64,000 nucleotides of DNA, from NCBI GenBank assembly GCA_013115135.1, contig JABANP010000009.1:304196-368195 (forward strand), in the 5' to 3' direction. Position 1 is the stretch's first letter, and each line of letters begins with the position of its first letter. Source of the DNA: Perkinsus olseni. Taxonomy: Eukaryota > Perkinsozoa > Perkinsida > Perkinsidae. A program made the position numbers and the translations under genes. The notes below the pieces were generated by a model that was given only the letters and a program-made list of their open reading frames with translations, was not told the origin of the DNA and did no database searches. Shown one piece after another: positions 44,801-56,587 of this stretch.

Positions 44801-45679
44801 GGATATGCTGGATGAATTCGGTATCGGTAGCCAGACGCCGAAGCCTGACGATACTCAGGTAGGATGCAACGGTCTTTGGGTTGTAGACGGTGATGATAGT
44901 TCTTCCGCGGTCTTGAATACTAGTGGCTGGGCTCCTCTGAGTTGTTGTGAAATTAGGGCTCGTCCTGGTTATGACGAGTACTGTTGTTAGCCTTGTAGTT
45001 TCTCGTGTCCTGATTGCTCCTTCCCAGGCCTCTTCCGATTCCGAGCAGCTTGACATGATGCTGGTAGTGGGAGGCTTCAATAGCAGTAACACCGAGCATC
45101 TACAAGAGGTAACGTACGGCCGTTAGGAAAGTGAGCAAGAGAGGAAGTGGCCTGTCAGATATCGGTGGAAGCTGCCGGAGTGAAGGATCATCGGGCATTC
45201 CATATCGACGGGCCTGCTCGTCTTGATGAGGTGCACAACACCATCACTCACAAGCCGGTAGAGACGCCGCCAAGTAAGCATCGGTCGTCCACTGGCGTTC
45301 TCGTCTCTCCAGCAGTAAGGCGATGCTCGGCCGGCCAAAGCTCGTACCGTATCTTGAGATAGAGTATCGCTTCCCTCATTCAGTTGAGGCAGCTCGGAAT
45401 CACGGCCTGGCGGTGACGCACGACTTCCTTCCTGGTCATAGCCAGCATATAACGATTGGAGTCACCAGCGGAGCCTCCACCCCTGATGACGTAGGGGACA
45501 TACCCGGTTCCGGTTGACTTTCGCGCCGGTTATGTGAGGGTCTCCTCTTTGCGTTCTGGTTCTTCTTGTTAGACCTCCGGGGCGCTCTCGCTATCAATGC
45601 GGATGCTCAGGTACTCGAGAAGTGTTTGCAAAAACTGTTGCGGACGAAGATGCTCCTTGACAGCAAGCAGCTCTCGTGA
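41834..45679 (+). CDS. ispH: 4-hydroxy-3-methylbut-2-enyl diphosphate reductase (IspH/LytB), plastid-type, about 13 exons
   Basis: IspH makes IPP and DMAPP in the last step of the plastid MEP pathway and uses a [4Fe-4S] cluster. The N terminus ([20 protein letters not shown]) is followed by a hydrophobic stretch ([19 protein letters not shown]) and a Ser/Arg-bearing segment, as in bipartite plastid leaders. After a donor at GTGAGG the enzyme begins [18 protein letters not shown] and [11 protein letters not shown]. All three cluster cysteines are present: GFCWGVERA (43.15 kb), [10 protein letters not shown] (43.77) and [11 protein letters not shown] (44.68). Other blocks are [63 protein letters not shown] and [14 protein letters not shown]. 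The final exon gives [18 protein letters not shown], stop at 45679. One G appears missing at the 45491 donor. An N-terminal exon between 42.05 and 42.75 kb may be missed. Confidence 0.92.
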
Positions 45680-46233
45680 TAACGATGATGATGTAGTTGA
45701 GAATGTTAGCTCTTGAGTTTCTCTATGTGACACGAGGGGGCCTTTTGTTGTTAATCCGAGGCGTGCGCTGCGAGTCTCCTCTTTCGGCTGCGGTTGTAAC
45801 GCGTCGTTTCGCGTCGTTTCGCGTTTCTTTGCTGTCAAGTGGGCAGCCTGAAGCTGCCAGCTTCTACCTACACTGCTGCTTCTCGAACTGCCTCGGAATC
45901 TAACCAGCTTGTCATCATTTTTGTAGTGAGCAGCTTCAATGGGAGTAACTCAGGGCAGCTGATGTGATGTCAGGAATGGCTCACTTTGATACGCTAGTCT
46001 CTAAGCTTTCTCAGTGCGTGGCTCAGTGTCTCACGTTGTTAATTCTCTCGGGCTATTCAAGTTTCGGTGAAGGCTGGCACTCCCTAGGTCATGCCAGGGC
46101 CTGTCTGGTCTCCGAAAGGAGGGCTAGGCCGAGATAAAAGACAGGATCGATACTTGGCGTGCCCTCTCAGCCGTTGGGGGTTCCAGTCCGGCTAGTCGCG
46201 CGTTGTTAGTCGTTATCGTCGGTGACTGTTGGT
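45680..46233. other. Intergenic between ispH and the APC4 gene
   Basis: No supported gene. A short frame at 45697-45903 has no partner. The region contains the 10-bp repeat and must hold the ispH 3' end and the APC4 promoter. Confidence 0.4.
45801..45827 (+). repeat. 10-bp tandem repeat (gcgtcgtttc), 2.7 units
   Basis: gcgtcgtttc is repeated exactly twice and then partially (gcgtttc), in the non-coding stretch after ispH. Confidence 0.75.
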
Positions 46234-49200
46234 ATGTCAATTTGGAATGACATTGCCGGTGGTCCACTGCTGCCAACGGCGGGACAAGATTGTACAGAGG
46301 TCGCTGATGAGCCCTTGTCGATATTCTCTGAGAGGCCAGCGGAAGGCCTAGTGGGGCCTCTGGTCTGGTGCGACCACATGGACTTGTTGGCGACGATGCA
46401 CGTCACGCCCGAAGAAGGTGAGGGTCGTTGATGCCTGTGGCGCTTATGGCGTCATAGCGTTCACGGTCCTTTAACTAGGGGCAATTGAATGGCGAGCGTC
46501 CGTGAGCTCAGGTCGGTCGGTGAAGGTATGGAGGTTGCTGAGCGATGAGAAGACGCCATCCTGCCTCTTCAGCTATAAGGGTCACAGCGCCGACTGGTAC
46601 CCGACAGCAGTGGCGTGGTCACCGCGGTAGGGCTGGGTGTATCGGGGATATCCTTTCCCCCGAGGTACGGCGGAACCATGAAGACCTTCGAGTGGTCAGG
46701 TCCTTATCGCACCCGGAACAGCTCCTGGCCGTCGGCGACGAGAGGGGCGATATAGCCTTGGTTTACGTTGAGCAGAAGCACACTAGAACCGACACGACCA
46801 TGGCCGTGTTGAGGCGAGCTCACAGTGCGAAGGTCGCTGCTTTGGAGTGGGTGAGAAGGATGTAGCCGTTGGCGTTGATAAGCAGTGATGCCGCTAGATT
46901 CGGTCCATCGCCTCATTCCCTCTCCGATCCATGAGTTTGCTAGCGCTCGCTGGCCGCCCGAGCAGTATTGCCCTAGTTTAGGTGCTGACACCATTCTCGG
47001 TTGATAATCACACTACTGGGGTTGACAGAGGTGGCTGTCCTATCGGTAGCTGGGCCCATATCCGTAGTATTGATGATGTACGGGATGCCAACAAGAGAGC
47101 TTCAGAAAAGACCGATACCACTGTAAGTTGAGGGGGGGGACGGTGTGACCTTTCTTGATCTGAGCTCGGATCGGCCCGTGTCAGCAAGTCTGATCTAGTG
47201 CGTGTAAAATCGCAAATCTCGTGATTTGCACAGCGATCGTTTCACACTGTAGAATGGCTGCCACTGTGGCATTGGCTCAAGTTCTCCCCAGCGTATTATC
47301 GATTTCAGCCGTTCGGATCATCTGGGAAGTGGCCATCCGAAGTTGGGTATTTGATATCGCTCTCCGAGGATGGTCATCTGAGCGTTCACGCGGAGGCCCT
47401 CGCCCCTGTACTCAGCTGGACGATGTGAGCAGCCTCTGCACTGATAATAGATCCCAACCAGCCCACTCGCTATGCCAGACCATCGCCGTCACTCCTCGAT
47501 GGAGGCGGCTGCTACTACGGTCCACTGTGCAGGGTATCGTCAGACTTGAACACTATGGCAGTGCTGCGGACCTATTCTGAAAGCAACGAGCAAGAGCTCG
47601 TTTTCATCGACACGAGCCTGGTTTTGGGCTCTCGTGGACTGGTGGGTCGCCCTTCTTCTCTCCGTATTCAGTTTGTCCTCAAACGACTGATTTGGTGAAT
47701 AGTCCCGTGCTCGCTGCTTTGATCAGGCAGAGTATTCTGGATTAGTTTTACGGCTGCAACAACTGCAGCGGTATATTGTCGATGGAATCAATATTCTTCT
47801 CCACGGGCCGCTGAAGAGCGCCGCGGGCGCCATGAAAAAGCTAGTGGCACCGCTGAAAGCGGAGATGGAGAAAGAAAGGGAGGAGGTGACGACCAGCATG
47901 AGCGTTTATGAGTCCTCGTCGTCAGTCCCAGTCCTCCCAAGGGCCGGGTCTACATAACAACCGCGTCGGTCGAGCCATACAACTCCGTTCTTGCCACCCG
48001 CTAGCTCGCGTTGGCGGCAGAGCCGGCGTCTGTTCAGGGCGATGACGACGAGATACGTAGTATAACAGAGGAGCTCATCCACTGCTTCCACGGACTGGGG
48101 GTGCCAAGTCAAGCCCTCTCCAAGGCTCTGGAGGCTCCGGCCTATCAGACACAAGCGTTGCAGAAGCTACAGAAGGAGCTCACTGAAGTAGGCAGTGGAC
48201 GCACTACAGCCGAGAGCAGCTCTCGCCACTTCCTTGGGGGACTCGAGATCGGTTTGAATCTAGCGGAACTACACAGTGGTTGGCGAAGGTCTTCAATCTC
48301 GTGGCACACTATGAGTTCTCGGAGGACCGTACGGCCTCTGTTATCAGGCCTTGGACATCTTCAGCGTAGCATGCGCTCATCAGCTCGAGCCTGCAGTCGA
48401 TTCGTTGCTGTCCTCAGCACACAGTATCAGAATGATGGCCCACAAGGAAGAGTGCACTGCCATACTGGGTGGGATACCATCGATAACGTCTCGTCTGTCG
48501 TGACTTACCCGTATCAGGTGACGGTAATGGAGGCCTTGAGTGGGCTATCGATCAGCTTCTCACGGCGGCCGAGCATTTGACGGCTCTGCTTGATGAAGCC
48601 TCCTCGCAGATGTCGTTCGCTATTGGGTGTAAGTTCTGGAACTGTCGCGCGCCACGAAATTGATGCTACTGATCGCAGTGAAACCTCGCGATCACTCAAA
48701 GCAGCGCTCAGAATTCGTACTCATCGTAGAACTCTATACGTGTCATCCCACGATGTCCTAGAGGCGGGACTAGGCTCCTCGCAGCTGGGAAGTGTACCGA
48801 GGTCGAGGCAGCTGCAATGGCGTTAGGTGTGGCGCTCCCTCTGATAACGCAACTTGGTTGGTGGCAGCGGATGGGCGAAGATCTGAGCGAAGTTGATGAT
48901 GTGGAACTGGACGAGAAGGAAAAGGTGTGCCTCCTTGCCTCGACCTCTGAGAGCCGCCGGCGAGATGCCCGTCGCAGATTCTAGAATTCGTGCAAGCTGT
49001 GTACACCAGTTCCACTTGGCGATGCGGCAAGAACTTGGACCATCTCAAAGATACGATAAGGCTGGTAGGCTCGTTTAGTACAATCGCCCTTACTTTCGCC
49101 ACGTGTCAGTTCGGCGAGGCTGCAGGGGCGAGTGGTGGGTCGCAGCTAACTCTGCGTAAAATGCGCAGCTGATATTGGTGCGATACTGATCGATTTGATA

Positions 49201-49654
49201 AGCTCCCAGAGAACTGCCTGCGGCGAGTCCCTGCGCGTGCTGGACCAGACCCTCGAGATCAGCCGAAGGTGCCTCAGGCTTCTCGTCTTCCTCGGAGTCG
49301 GTGTTCTCTCGAGGTCGAACACTTGCGCAAGGGTGGACGAAAATAATAAGACAATCGTCAGTCAAAGTGTGGACGCTCTAGACTCAGTTGTTGACGCTCG
49401 ATGGGTGAGCGTAACTTTTGTCTGCCTTGAGCCTCGATGTGAGCCATCAGGGCGAGCGACATACGCTGGCGGCAGGGTCGAAGGTCAGTGAGATTTTGAG
49501 GGTCTGTTGGACTGACTCGGATGAGGATCCAGTCGAGCCGGACTCCCATCTGTTTTATGTTGAAGTGAAGAGATCGAGGCGAAAGAACAAAGGCAGCCTT
49601 GCTGACAAGCTCAAGTTCCGCGGTGAGAGGAGGACGGTGGGGGCAGTGAGCTGA
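46234..49654 (+). CDS. ANAPC4: Anaphase-promoting complex subunit 4 (APC4), multi-exon
   Basis: APC4 is a scaffold of the nuclear APC/C ubiquitin ligase. The start is ATG 46234. The N-terminal WD40 pattern PLVWCDHMDLLATMHVTPEE joins across an intron to GAIEWRASVSSGRSVKVWRL, then WYPTAVAWSPR, LLAVGDERGDIALVYVE and AHSAKVAALEW. Later exons give TEVAVLSVAGPISVVLMMY, PSEVGYLISLSEDGHLSVHA, then a helical long domain: LRLQQLQRYIVDGINILLHG, RSITEELIHCFHGLGVPSQA and WAIDQLLTAAEHLTALLDEA. The end (MSALSLDVSHQGERHTLAAG then DSHLFYVEVKRSRRKNKG) resembles the APC4 C-terminal propeller blade and stops at 49654. The order of WD40 N terminus, helical insert and terminal blade is what supports the call. Motifs were matched by eye. 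Confidence 0.7.
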
Positions 49655-50393
49655 CGAGGCCTCGCAGGTGTGCGTGTGCCCGCCCCGAGACCCACCGCCT
49701 ACACCCTGGCACCGGACGCTAGGGTGTCTTGGCTGCTGCCTAAGGTGTACAGAGATGGACAGGTAGACAGAGGCTGCGTTAGGAAGGAGGGGGAGGAGCT
49801 GCTCAGGTCCTCAGCCTCCTCCTGCATACCCACACCAGCAAGCCCTCTATTGACATGTTCAGTCGGTCTTGTGGGGACGATGATAGCGACCATCAGATGT
49901 CTGTGTGTCTAGTCTCTCTCGACGTAAGTGTCCCCACAGGCCTCAAGGCCAATGCTGTCCGCGCGGCGGCTTCTGAGCGAGAAAGATGCTATCCCTAGGG
50001 CTCGCCTCGGCTGCCACGGTATAGTCCAGGGAACTGCGAGGTCCTCAGCAAGCCCCCGCCGGTCATCAGCAGAATCCTCCCGTCTAGTGACTACCTCTGG
50101 TCGACCCACACAAGCACAGCGCCTCTCCGTGGCTTGGCATCTGTATACGAGAATAGGTGACCTGCTTCGAGATGAGATTCCATCCACTAGGGCCGTCCGC
50201 TTCAGGTGCGGTAAAATACTGACACTAGATTTGGAAGGTGGCGACTGTGGTGATGCTGCTGAGGAAGCGGCGAGCAATCCCATCGTGCGACTGTTTCATT
50301 GACGCACTCACTGGACTGAGTTCTAGTTCATGCAAAGTGCGGGCGACCTTTTCCTCATCTTACCGACAATTTTCCCTCGACGCCCCACCTCAG
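49655..50393. other. Unresolved stretch with ORFs on both strands
   Basis: The frames 49928-50302 (+, 124 aa) and 49909-50283 (-, 124 aa) overlap almost exactly and neither shows a recognisable feature. The plus frame (ending LTLDLEGGDCGDAAEEAASN then PIVRLFH) has the more natural composition and might be an exon of the APC4 gene or of the next gene. I do not assign it. Confidence 0.3.
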
Positions 50394-53300
50394 AATGGCC
50401 TCTGGTGCCAAGGTTGCCTTTCTAGAACGTTGGGGTACCGCAGCGCCCTGCACTCATGTGTGAGTCCTGGACGGTATCAAACGAGGACATCGCGCTCGTT
50501 GTCAGTGAGCCGTCTGTGAGGTCGCTGCTTGCAAGAAGGAGAGAGAAAGATGCCTTGGTCGACTTCGTACCGATTGAGAGAGCTACTCACTTGAGGACTC
50601 TTACAGAGTGTCGGTCCTGTAGCACTACAGCGGAGCCCTTGGTCCCTTCAACTGGGATCACGGTCGCATTTTCACCGCCCAAGGCACAGCCAGAAAATGG
50701 GACCTTGCTGTCATACGAGAATGCACTGAGAGCAGTGCAGGCGCTCCCTCTGGAGGACATCATCCCCACGGCTGACGTCGAGCTCCCGGAGGTGGCTCCG
50801 GTTAATCCCCAAGCCCTTCAGCCATCCAGGCGGGTGGACTACGATATCGAGCCTGTACATTTGCTCTCGGCTCCGACGATGCCCGGTCTAGCGGATCTAG
50901 TAGAGGTCGATTGGTTGGACTTCATAGGATACGTCAGGCCACGAGAACTGCCACCGCTGGAATCTTTACCTTTGGTGGATCCGTCGCATGTGCGGGTGAA
51001 GGCCGTTCTGAACACCCATGCCTCTCCCGAGAAGCGGTGGGCCGCAGCGAGTGCGGTGGAGTTAGAGCTGGACCCGATACCACTCCCTCTGGAAAGAGAG
51101 CAAGTACGCTGGATTTTCGATGAGCCTGTCACAGAGGCTCCCGTCTTGGTAAGGGCAAGCCAACCTGCTCGTGGTGGGGAACCTCCTGCTGCTGCTCATT
51201 TCAGACTCCCTGGCTGGCGGAAAAATCGACCTCACACGATGACGACATACACGATCTGCTCACTCGCTTCGCTGAAGGCTGCGATTTCTGCCGAGAAATA
51301 CTGCCGTTATCACCGATAGCACCCAGCAGGCAGCAACCGTCAGTGTCCACCCGACCTGAACGTCCGGTGTTCGGTCCCATCGGCCTGTCCTGGGAGACCA
51401 TAGACTGTCAGCTCAAGTTGTTGGTCTCGAGAGAGCTATCAGTGGATATGACCAGGACCGAGCTTAAGGATGATGATAACACAAAGGACGACGATGCTGT
51501 CGATGCCGTGAAGAGGATTTTTAAGCGAGAGCTGTCGTCTGTTCGCCGAGGGGGGTGGGAAAATACCATCCTCTGGGATAAATCTTGGAGTGGCACCGCC
51601 TTGGGTGTACCCCAGCCCCCTGAGTTGCCTCCTGTGGATTGGCTCGACCACAGAGCCACATCCCCCCCTCACGATCTTCCCGTACTCGCCGAGCGCGAAG
51701 TCTGCTCTGCCGGTGATGCGGCGCAAGCCGACCTGCTCTGGCGATGGGCACAGAACCATCCGGATGCAGGGCGAGCGCGATTGAATTTGTGTATCCGGTC
51801 CTGGGAGCTTCTCACTACCTCGGCAGTGGAGGCCACTCCTTTGTCTGGGCTGGAGGCATCCGATGAGCAACAAGTGACGGAACTGACACCCACACAAGAG
51901 CAGGACGAGACTCATTTCGAGGAGGGAAATGGCACCCTGGAAAGGGACAGCGCATCGGAAAGTCCGAGCACGCCGCCTCCGCCGCTGATGTCGTGTAAAT
52001 CCGACCACCCTAGTGTACCAACTGCAACAGATGTAGAGCGCCAAAGCGACTGCGTGTGCGTGAGGGAGTCAGCCAGCATCGGCTGGACAGCGAAAGTATG
52101 TCTGGGAGGGGTTGCCGGGCCTCCCTGGACCATTCGGCGCGTGAATCATGCGCAGCTGTGATGCGTTCAGAAGGTGTATGCCTGGTCAGGTCATCCGGGC
52201 CACAGGTGAGCCGAGTGCTGTCACCACGCTGCGGACTTTCCTTAACAAGCATTGGGATAGACTACGACGCTTCTGCGGCATGTACCCCCGACGACGGTGA
52301 GCTATTGACCGGACCGATCCTCTCAGGCACGGCTTGGGCGTACCAACGGCCCAGGCATCTCTCTACGAGGCTGAGGAGATCTGGCAGCATTCCCTGTCAA
52401 GAAAACCACGGAGAAGCGCTCAGCAGTTGTAGCTCGCTGGCCTGAGGCGTTGCTGTTGATGGCCCGGTGGCAGGGGCTCCCTGGCGTTGAGGTGTATCGT
52501 GCTGAGCACCCTCCTCGAGGCCTTTGCCAGCTATGGCAGCGTGGGTCTACTCATGGCGGCGAGGGCGGTTCCAAACGAGTAAAGATGGAGACTTATTGCT
52601 TCACAACGCCTGTGCGTCCACTAGGTACCGCAGCAACACCGACACCCTCGGAAGGACTTTGGTGGAGCTCCTCTCGCGACTTGAGTCCTCTAAGAGCGTC
52701 CTAACTCAGTGCCCCATACTGCGGACCCTAAGGAGTCTTCTTACTGGAGCTAGGCAGGTGTCACCGTAACCCTCGGGTGTTCATGCCAACCGAGGGCCCC
52801 TCCGCAGGTCCGCACCTTGGTGGTCGTGGTGTCCTCGTCAGCCCTTGCTGAGAACTACGAGAGAGTATCGCGGAAGCTGCTGGGCATGCTCGGGGAGGAT
52901 ATCAGCGTCGTTGACGCTTCACGAGCTGGTGAGCGGCTGCCCTCTCCCATCGGTGGAGGTTCGCCTCCGCAGGCGCCGATCGTGGCGGTGGCAGCGGGCG
53001 TAGGACTCTATGCTTCATACCGGAGTGGAGTATACTCCCGGATGCAGTGATCTCCGAGGACGCCTCCGACTGCTATGCTCGAGACCCGAGACTGTGCTCG
53101 CTGCTGAGTAGAAGTGGCGTCACAGTTGTCGCCTTCGAGGCCCTCCTTGGCCTCGAGTACTCTAACCCGGTAGGGCGCATCAGCCCTGTGATATTGGGCT
53201 CCTCATCCCCCAGGTTGCCTTTGACCTCATCAAGTTCCACATCCGTCACGGCAAGGAAGGCGCCGCGTCATCGGAGGAGCTCTCGGTGAGAGGCTACCTC

Positions 53301-53872
53301 GCTCGAATCGGAGTGGAACTCCGTCTGCTAGCTGACCAAGCAGCCGCTTGACGTCTACTCGGTATGGCTGCGCTACGCATGGAGTTCAGGTACGCCTTAA
53401 GGCAGCGGCGTCGAAGGAGCTTGGTGAAGCCCTGATGGCGGCCCGTATCGCTTGCAAGCCGGCTTTGGCCGAGGCCGTCTCCCCGCCAGGAATCAGTGCT
53501 GTTGTGGAGCTCGTACGAGGGGAGCGAACGCTGATGAATACCGTGACTAATCAGTCTGTCCCGCAGAGGCACCAGACGTCGGTCGCCGTCCTGGATCCAC
53601 ATGGCCCTAAGCTGAGAGCCTCCACCCTCGAGGCGATCAGAGGGATGGCGAGGTCTTTGAAGAGGCTATACGTTATCGTTCCTCTCGTGGCCAGTCGATC
53701 TAAAGTCTCATCAACGGGCGATGCTTCCCTCGCCATGAGCATGTGCTTGGAGGAGCTGGGCTGCGGCCCGGGTCACGGATCCAGACTCGCGGTGGAAGGT
53801 AGCAGAGGCCCCTCCACTAACAAGGGAATGCGTAGCAAATTGAACCGAAGCCAAAATACTCGTTGTCAGTAG
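50394..53872 (+). CDS. Large uncharacterised multi-exon protein, N-terminal part
   Basis: A probable start at 50394 (MASGAKVAFLERWGTAAPCT) leads into long plus exons. 50490-51319 contains DALVDFVPIERATHL and PLEREQVRWIFDEPVTEAPV; 51320-52161 contains VFGPIGLSWETIDCQLKLLV and AVDAVKRIFKREL. Smaller exons follow with LLEAFASYGSVGLLMAARAV, TLGRTLVELLSRLESSKSVL, TLVVVVSSSALAENYERVSR and IISEDASDCYARDPRLCSLL, then SRSGVTVVAFEALLGL. The order of hydrophobic strands, an acidic I-S-E-D segment and later helices faintly recalls the inactive XPF-like fold of SHOC1/ZIP2 meiotic proteins, but this is speculation. Composition is rich in Pro, Glu and Leu. The exon at 53348-53872 ends in a stop; continuation into the next feature is possible. 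Confidence 0.45.
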
Positions 53873-54059
53873 AGGTCGCGGGTTTTACCCGAGCTTGTGT
53901 AACAATGAGATCTTGGTAATATGCCCCAGCGTCACGCTTTGAACGCCGCAGATGATTATTGACAAATAGAGAAACATTACAAAGTAAATAAAACACAAAT
54001 ATTGACAAGATGAATGGACAGGGGACAAAAACTTGGAATCGGAGACAATTTTTGTGCAG

Positions 54060-56118
54060 TATAGGGCGACTCTCGACAATGTGCCCGATCTCAGGCTGGA
54101 CAGAGATGACTCTGAAGCTCGGCATGATGGACAAGGTCGTGCCTCTGGCCCTTCCTGTCAGGGGCTCCGTGATCGACTCAGTGGTTAGAATCATCAAACA
54201 GTTGGCGGCCACGCAGGCGGTGAGTGCGGCTGCCTTCGTATTCCCGTCATGACGGTGGATGCAGGGGAAAGCGGATCCGGATGGTGACTCCATAGACGAG
54301 GAGATGAACGAAGGGTCGCAAGTGGCAGCGCCAGCACAACGACGCCCTCGACAGGGAGAAGCTGATCCGAGTGGGGAAGAGCCTTTCGAGGTTGACTTTA
54401 GTCTTCGAGACATTTCCAGTGGGCCTGGAGACTCCCACACCCCGTCGGGTGGTGGTGATGCTGGCCTTACCTCCCGAGCTCCGTCAAGCTCGGGCACTCT
54501 CCATAACTCCGGCAGGCTAGGGAAACGTCAGCGTGGCGACACCTTCTCTACCACTGACGAGGAGGACTTATTCCCCCGCGGTATTCTGGACGGAAACAAG
54601 TCCGAAGGTGCGCTTCAGCGTGGAGAGGACTGGTTCAGCTTTGACGGTCCGGTGAGCTTGGAAGGAGAAAGATTCTCGGGTAGTTCTCGCAGGAGTACCA
54701 CTGTGGAGAACGGCGGCCCTCAAGTGATTGAGTCTGAAGACTCCTGGAGTTTCACAGATCTCACCAGGGGCAATACGTCTTTTCTCATTGGCCGCGAACA
54801 GTCCGGAAACCCGATGCACGCAGAGCCAACCGGTGCTGCGGCCACTCCCGATGACGATTGGGATGATTTCAGTAGCGAGGGTCCCCTCCGGCCAAGCAAT
54901 CGAAGAGCAGCTGGCTTTGCCGAGGGCAGTCTCGCACTCAGTGATACCTTGAACGAGACCGATGACTTTGAGTCAATCCCCAGAGCCAGCGTTCCTGCCA
55001 CGAACCTCCAGGCTTTCGTGGCGGACTCCGGATTATCAGAGGACAGCCTCAGTTGGCTGGGGATGGGAACTAAGGCAGGTCAACTTCAGAAGAGGCGCCG
55101 AGCCGACGACAGCTTGTCGGACTTCGGCTCACTCGTCGTCCCCAGCAGCGCCAAAGAAGGAACCTCACGCTCTATACCATCGCAAAGGCCGAAAGAAAAG
55201 ACCTTCAGATTCCGTGTGAGCAGCTGCCCATCACCGGGGAGGGTTAGAGGAGGGCTCTGCGAAATGGAGGGAACGTCCCCGCGGTACCCTGAAGTGGCGC
55301 AGAAGGGCGAGAGCGGTGCGCTCGGCGCATTCGATAGTGTCATGTAGTCCAGTCAGAGTGTTTCCTCGCAGTCCCCCGCCAGCTCTGCGGCGACGAACAG
55401 ACGCCCGGCAAGAAGGGAAGCGAGGAGACTGCGGCGGGATGAATCATTCTTCGAAGGGTGGGATACTTCCCCGGACTCGGACGGAACGGGGGCCGACGCC
55501 GCTGGTGGGATGAGCTTTGGCGAAGTGTGTAAAGGAGACTTTTTGACCGCGCGTGATGGGAGAAGTCCTAGATCAGAAGTATCGTTCAGCGGGCCTCCGA
55601 GGTCTGCCGTTTCCTATGGTTCGGTAAAGCGGCCTCGAAAGGCGGATAGTAACTCTCGGAGGGTGTCCTTCGCTCGGCACCCAACGTATTCGGAAATCGA
55701 CTCATCTTGGGCGGCTGAGGAGGGTGTCGAAGATAATGACCGAAACTCGAGCGTCTCCAAACTCTCCATTTGGGATGACCTCAACAGCGACTCTGGTCCG
55801 AAAGATGAACCCTTCGTGGAACCCGTGCGGCGGCAGAAGAAGCCTAAGATTCGTCATGGCGACGTGATGGACAACCAAGTCGAGAAGGCGGCATCGATAT
55901 CCCCAGGGTCTCTGCATAAGTACCGCTACGACCCGAGCACAGTGGACGACATCACCCCGCATGACTCGGTCTCCAACCCAGGAGCTCGCCTCCACTTCCG
56001 CTATGCTGGGGTGTCTCGGAAGTCGGGGCGCGGTCAGGAAAAACGTCAGTCCGGGCGTAAAAAGCAGGTCCCACGTTCTGCACTCCCACGCGATGGTCTT
56101 TTCACAGTCTTCCGATAA
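54060..56118 (+). CDS. Ser/Asp-rich disordered protein or C-terminal part of the preceding gene
   Basis: After an excellent acceptor (TTTTTGTGCAG at 54049-54059) the plus strand encodes GWTEMTLKLGMMDKVVPLAL and SVVRIIKQLAATQA. Long low-complexity exons follow (54259-55347 and 55510-56118). They contain repeated acidic-aromatic clusters such as GEDWFSFDGPVSL, DSWSFTDL, DDDWDDFSS and DSSWAAEEG, with blocks of basic residues (KRPRKADS, RRQKKPKIRH). The end is GLFTVFR and TAA at 56116-56118. The pattern is a long intrinsically disordered tail with short binding-motif-like clusters, typical of nuclear scaffolds. The separation from the upstream gene is an AT-rich stretch (53920-54010), which could be an intron or intergenic. 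Confidence 0.45.
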
Positions 56119-56587
56119 TTCTCCTTCATTACCCATCTCGGAGAAGATCTCACTTTTGTGGGCCGTTGGATCGAACCCGTGGGGTTCCGTGTTGAAGTAG
56201 TTGAACAATTGGTGCGATTTTGGTGAATTGAGATAAACACACCGAATCCCCCCTCACTAGTCCAATGCTGTGAGCACTGTAGTTCATCCTATTGGTGTAT
56301 CGAGTCAACATCGTAGGGTCGCTGCTACCTTCGCGGGAGATGTTCTCAGAAAGATTCTCCTGAAGTCAGTGGGAAAGCTATCGTCATAAAATTCCGACGA
56401 CCTTCAGGGCCAGTGCAGCGGCACTCCTCGAAGGAGTGTTCAGTCCTTCTGGCAGTTCCCTTGTTACGCGGAACCGACAGGGGGCTTTGCGTGACCATCG
56501 CATCATTGGGACTTCGAGGATCGTACGAGATGCTCTAACTCCGCCGTGACGCTAGGCGGAGTAGCTGTCGTTGTAGTCAGCTCACTC
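56119..56587. other. Intergenic
   Basis: No supported gene. It lies between two rightward genes and should hold the 3' end of one and the promoter of the other. Confidence 0.4.

Noticed and set aside
47212..47229. Perfect hairpin GCAAATC-TCGT-GATTTGC
   Set aside because: A 7-bp stem inside what appears to be an intron of the APC4 gene. It is too short and isolated to call a terminator, operator or ncRNA.
53817..54497. 226-codon minus ORF with a hydrophobic segment
   Set aside because: It spans the AT-rich gap and the antisense of plus-strand exons. The hydrophobic part arises from AT-rich DNA, and no splice or homology support was found.
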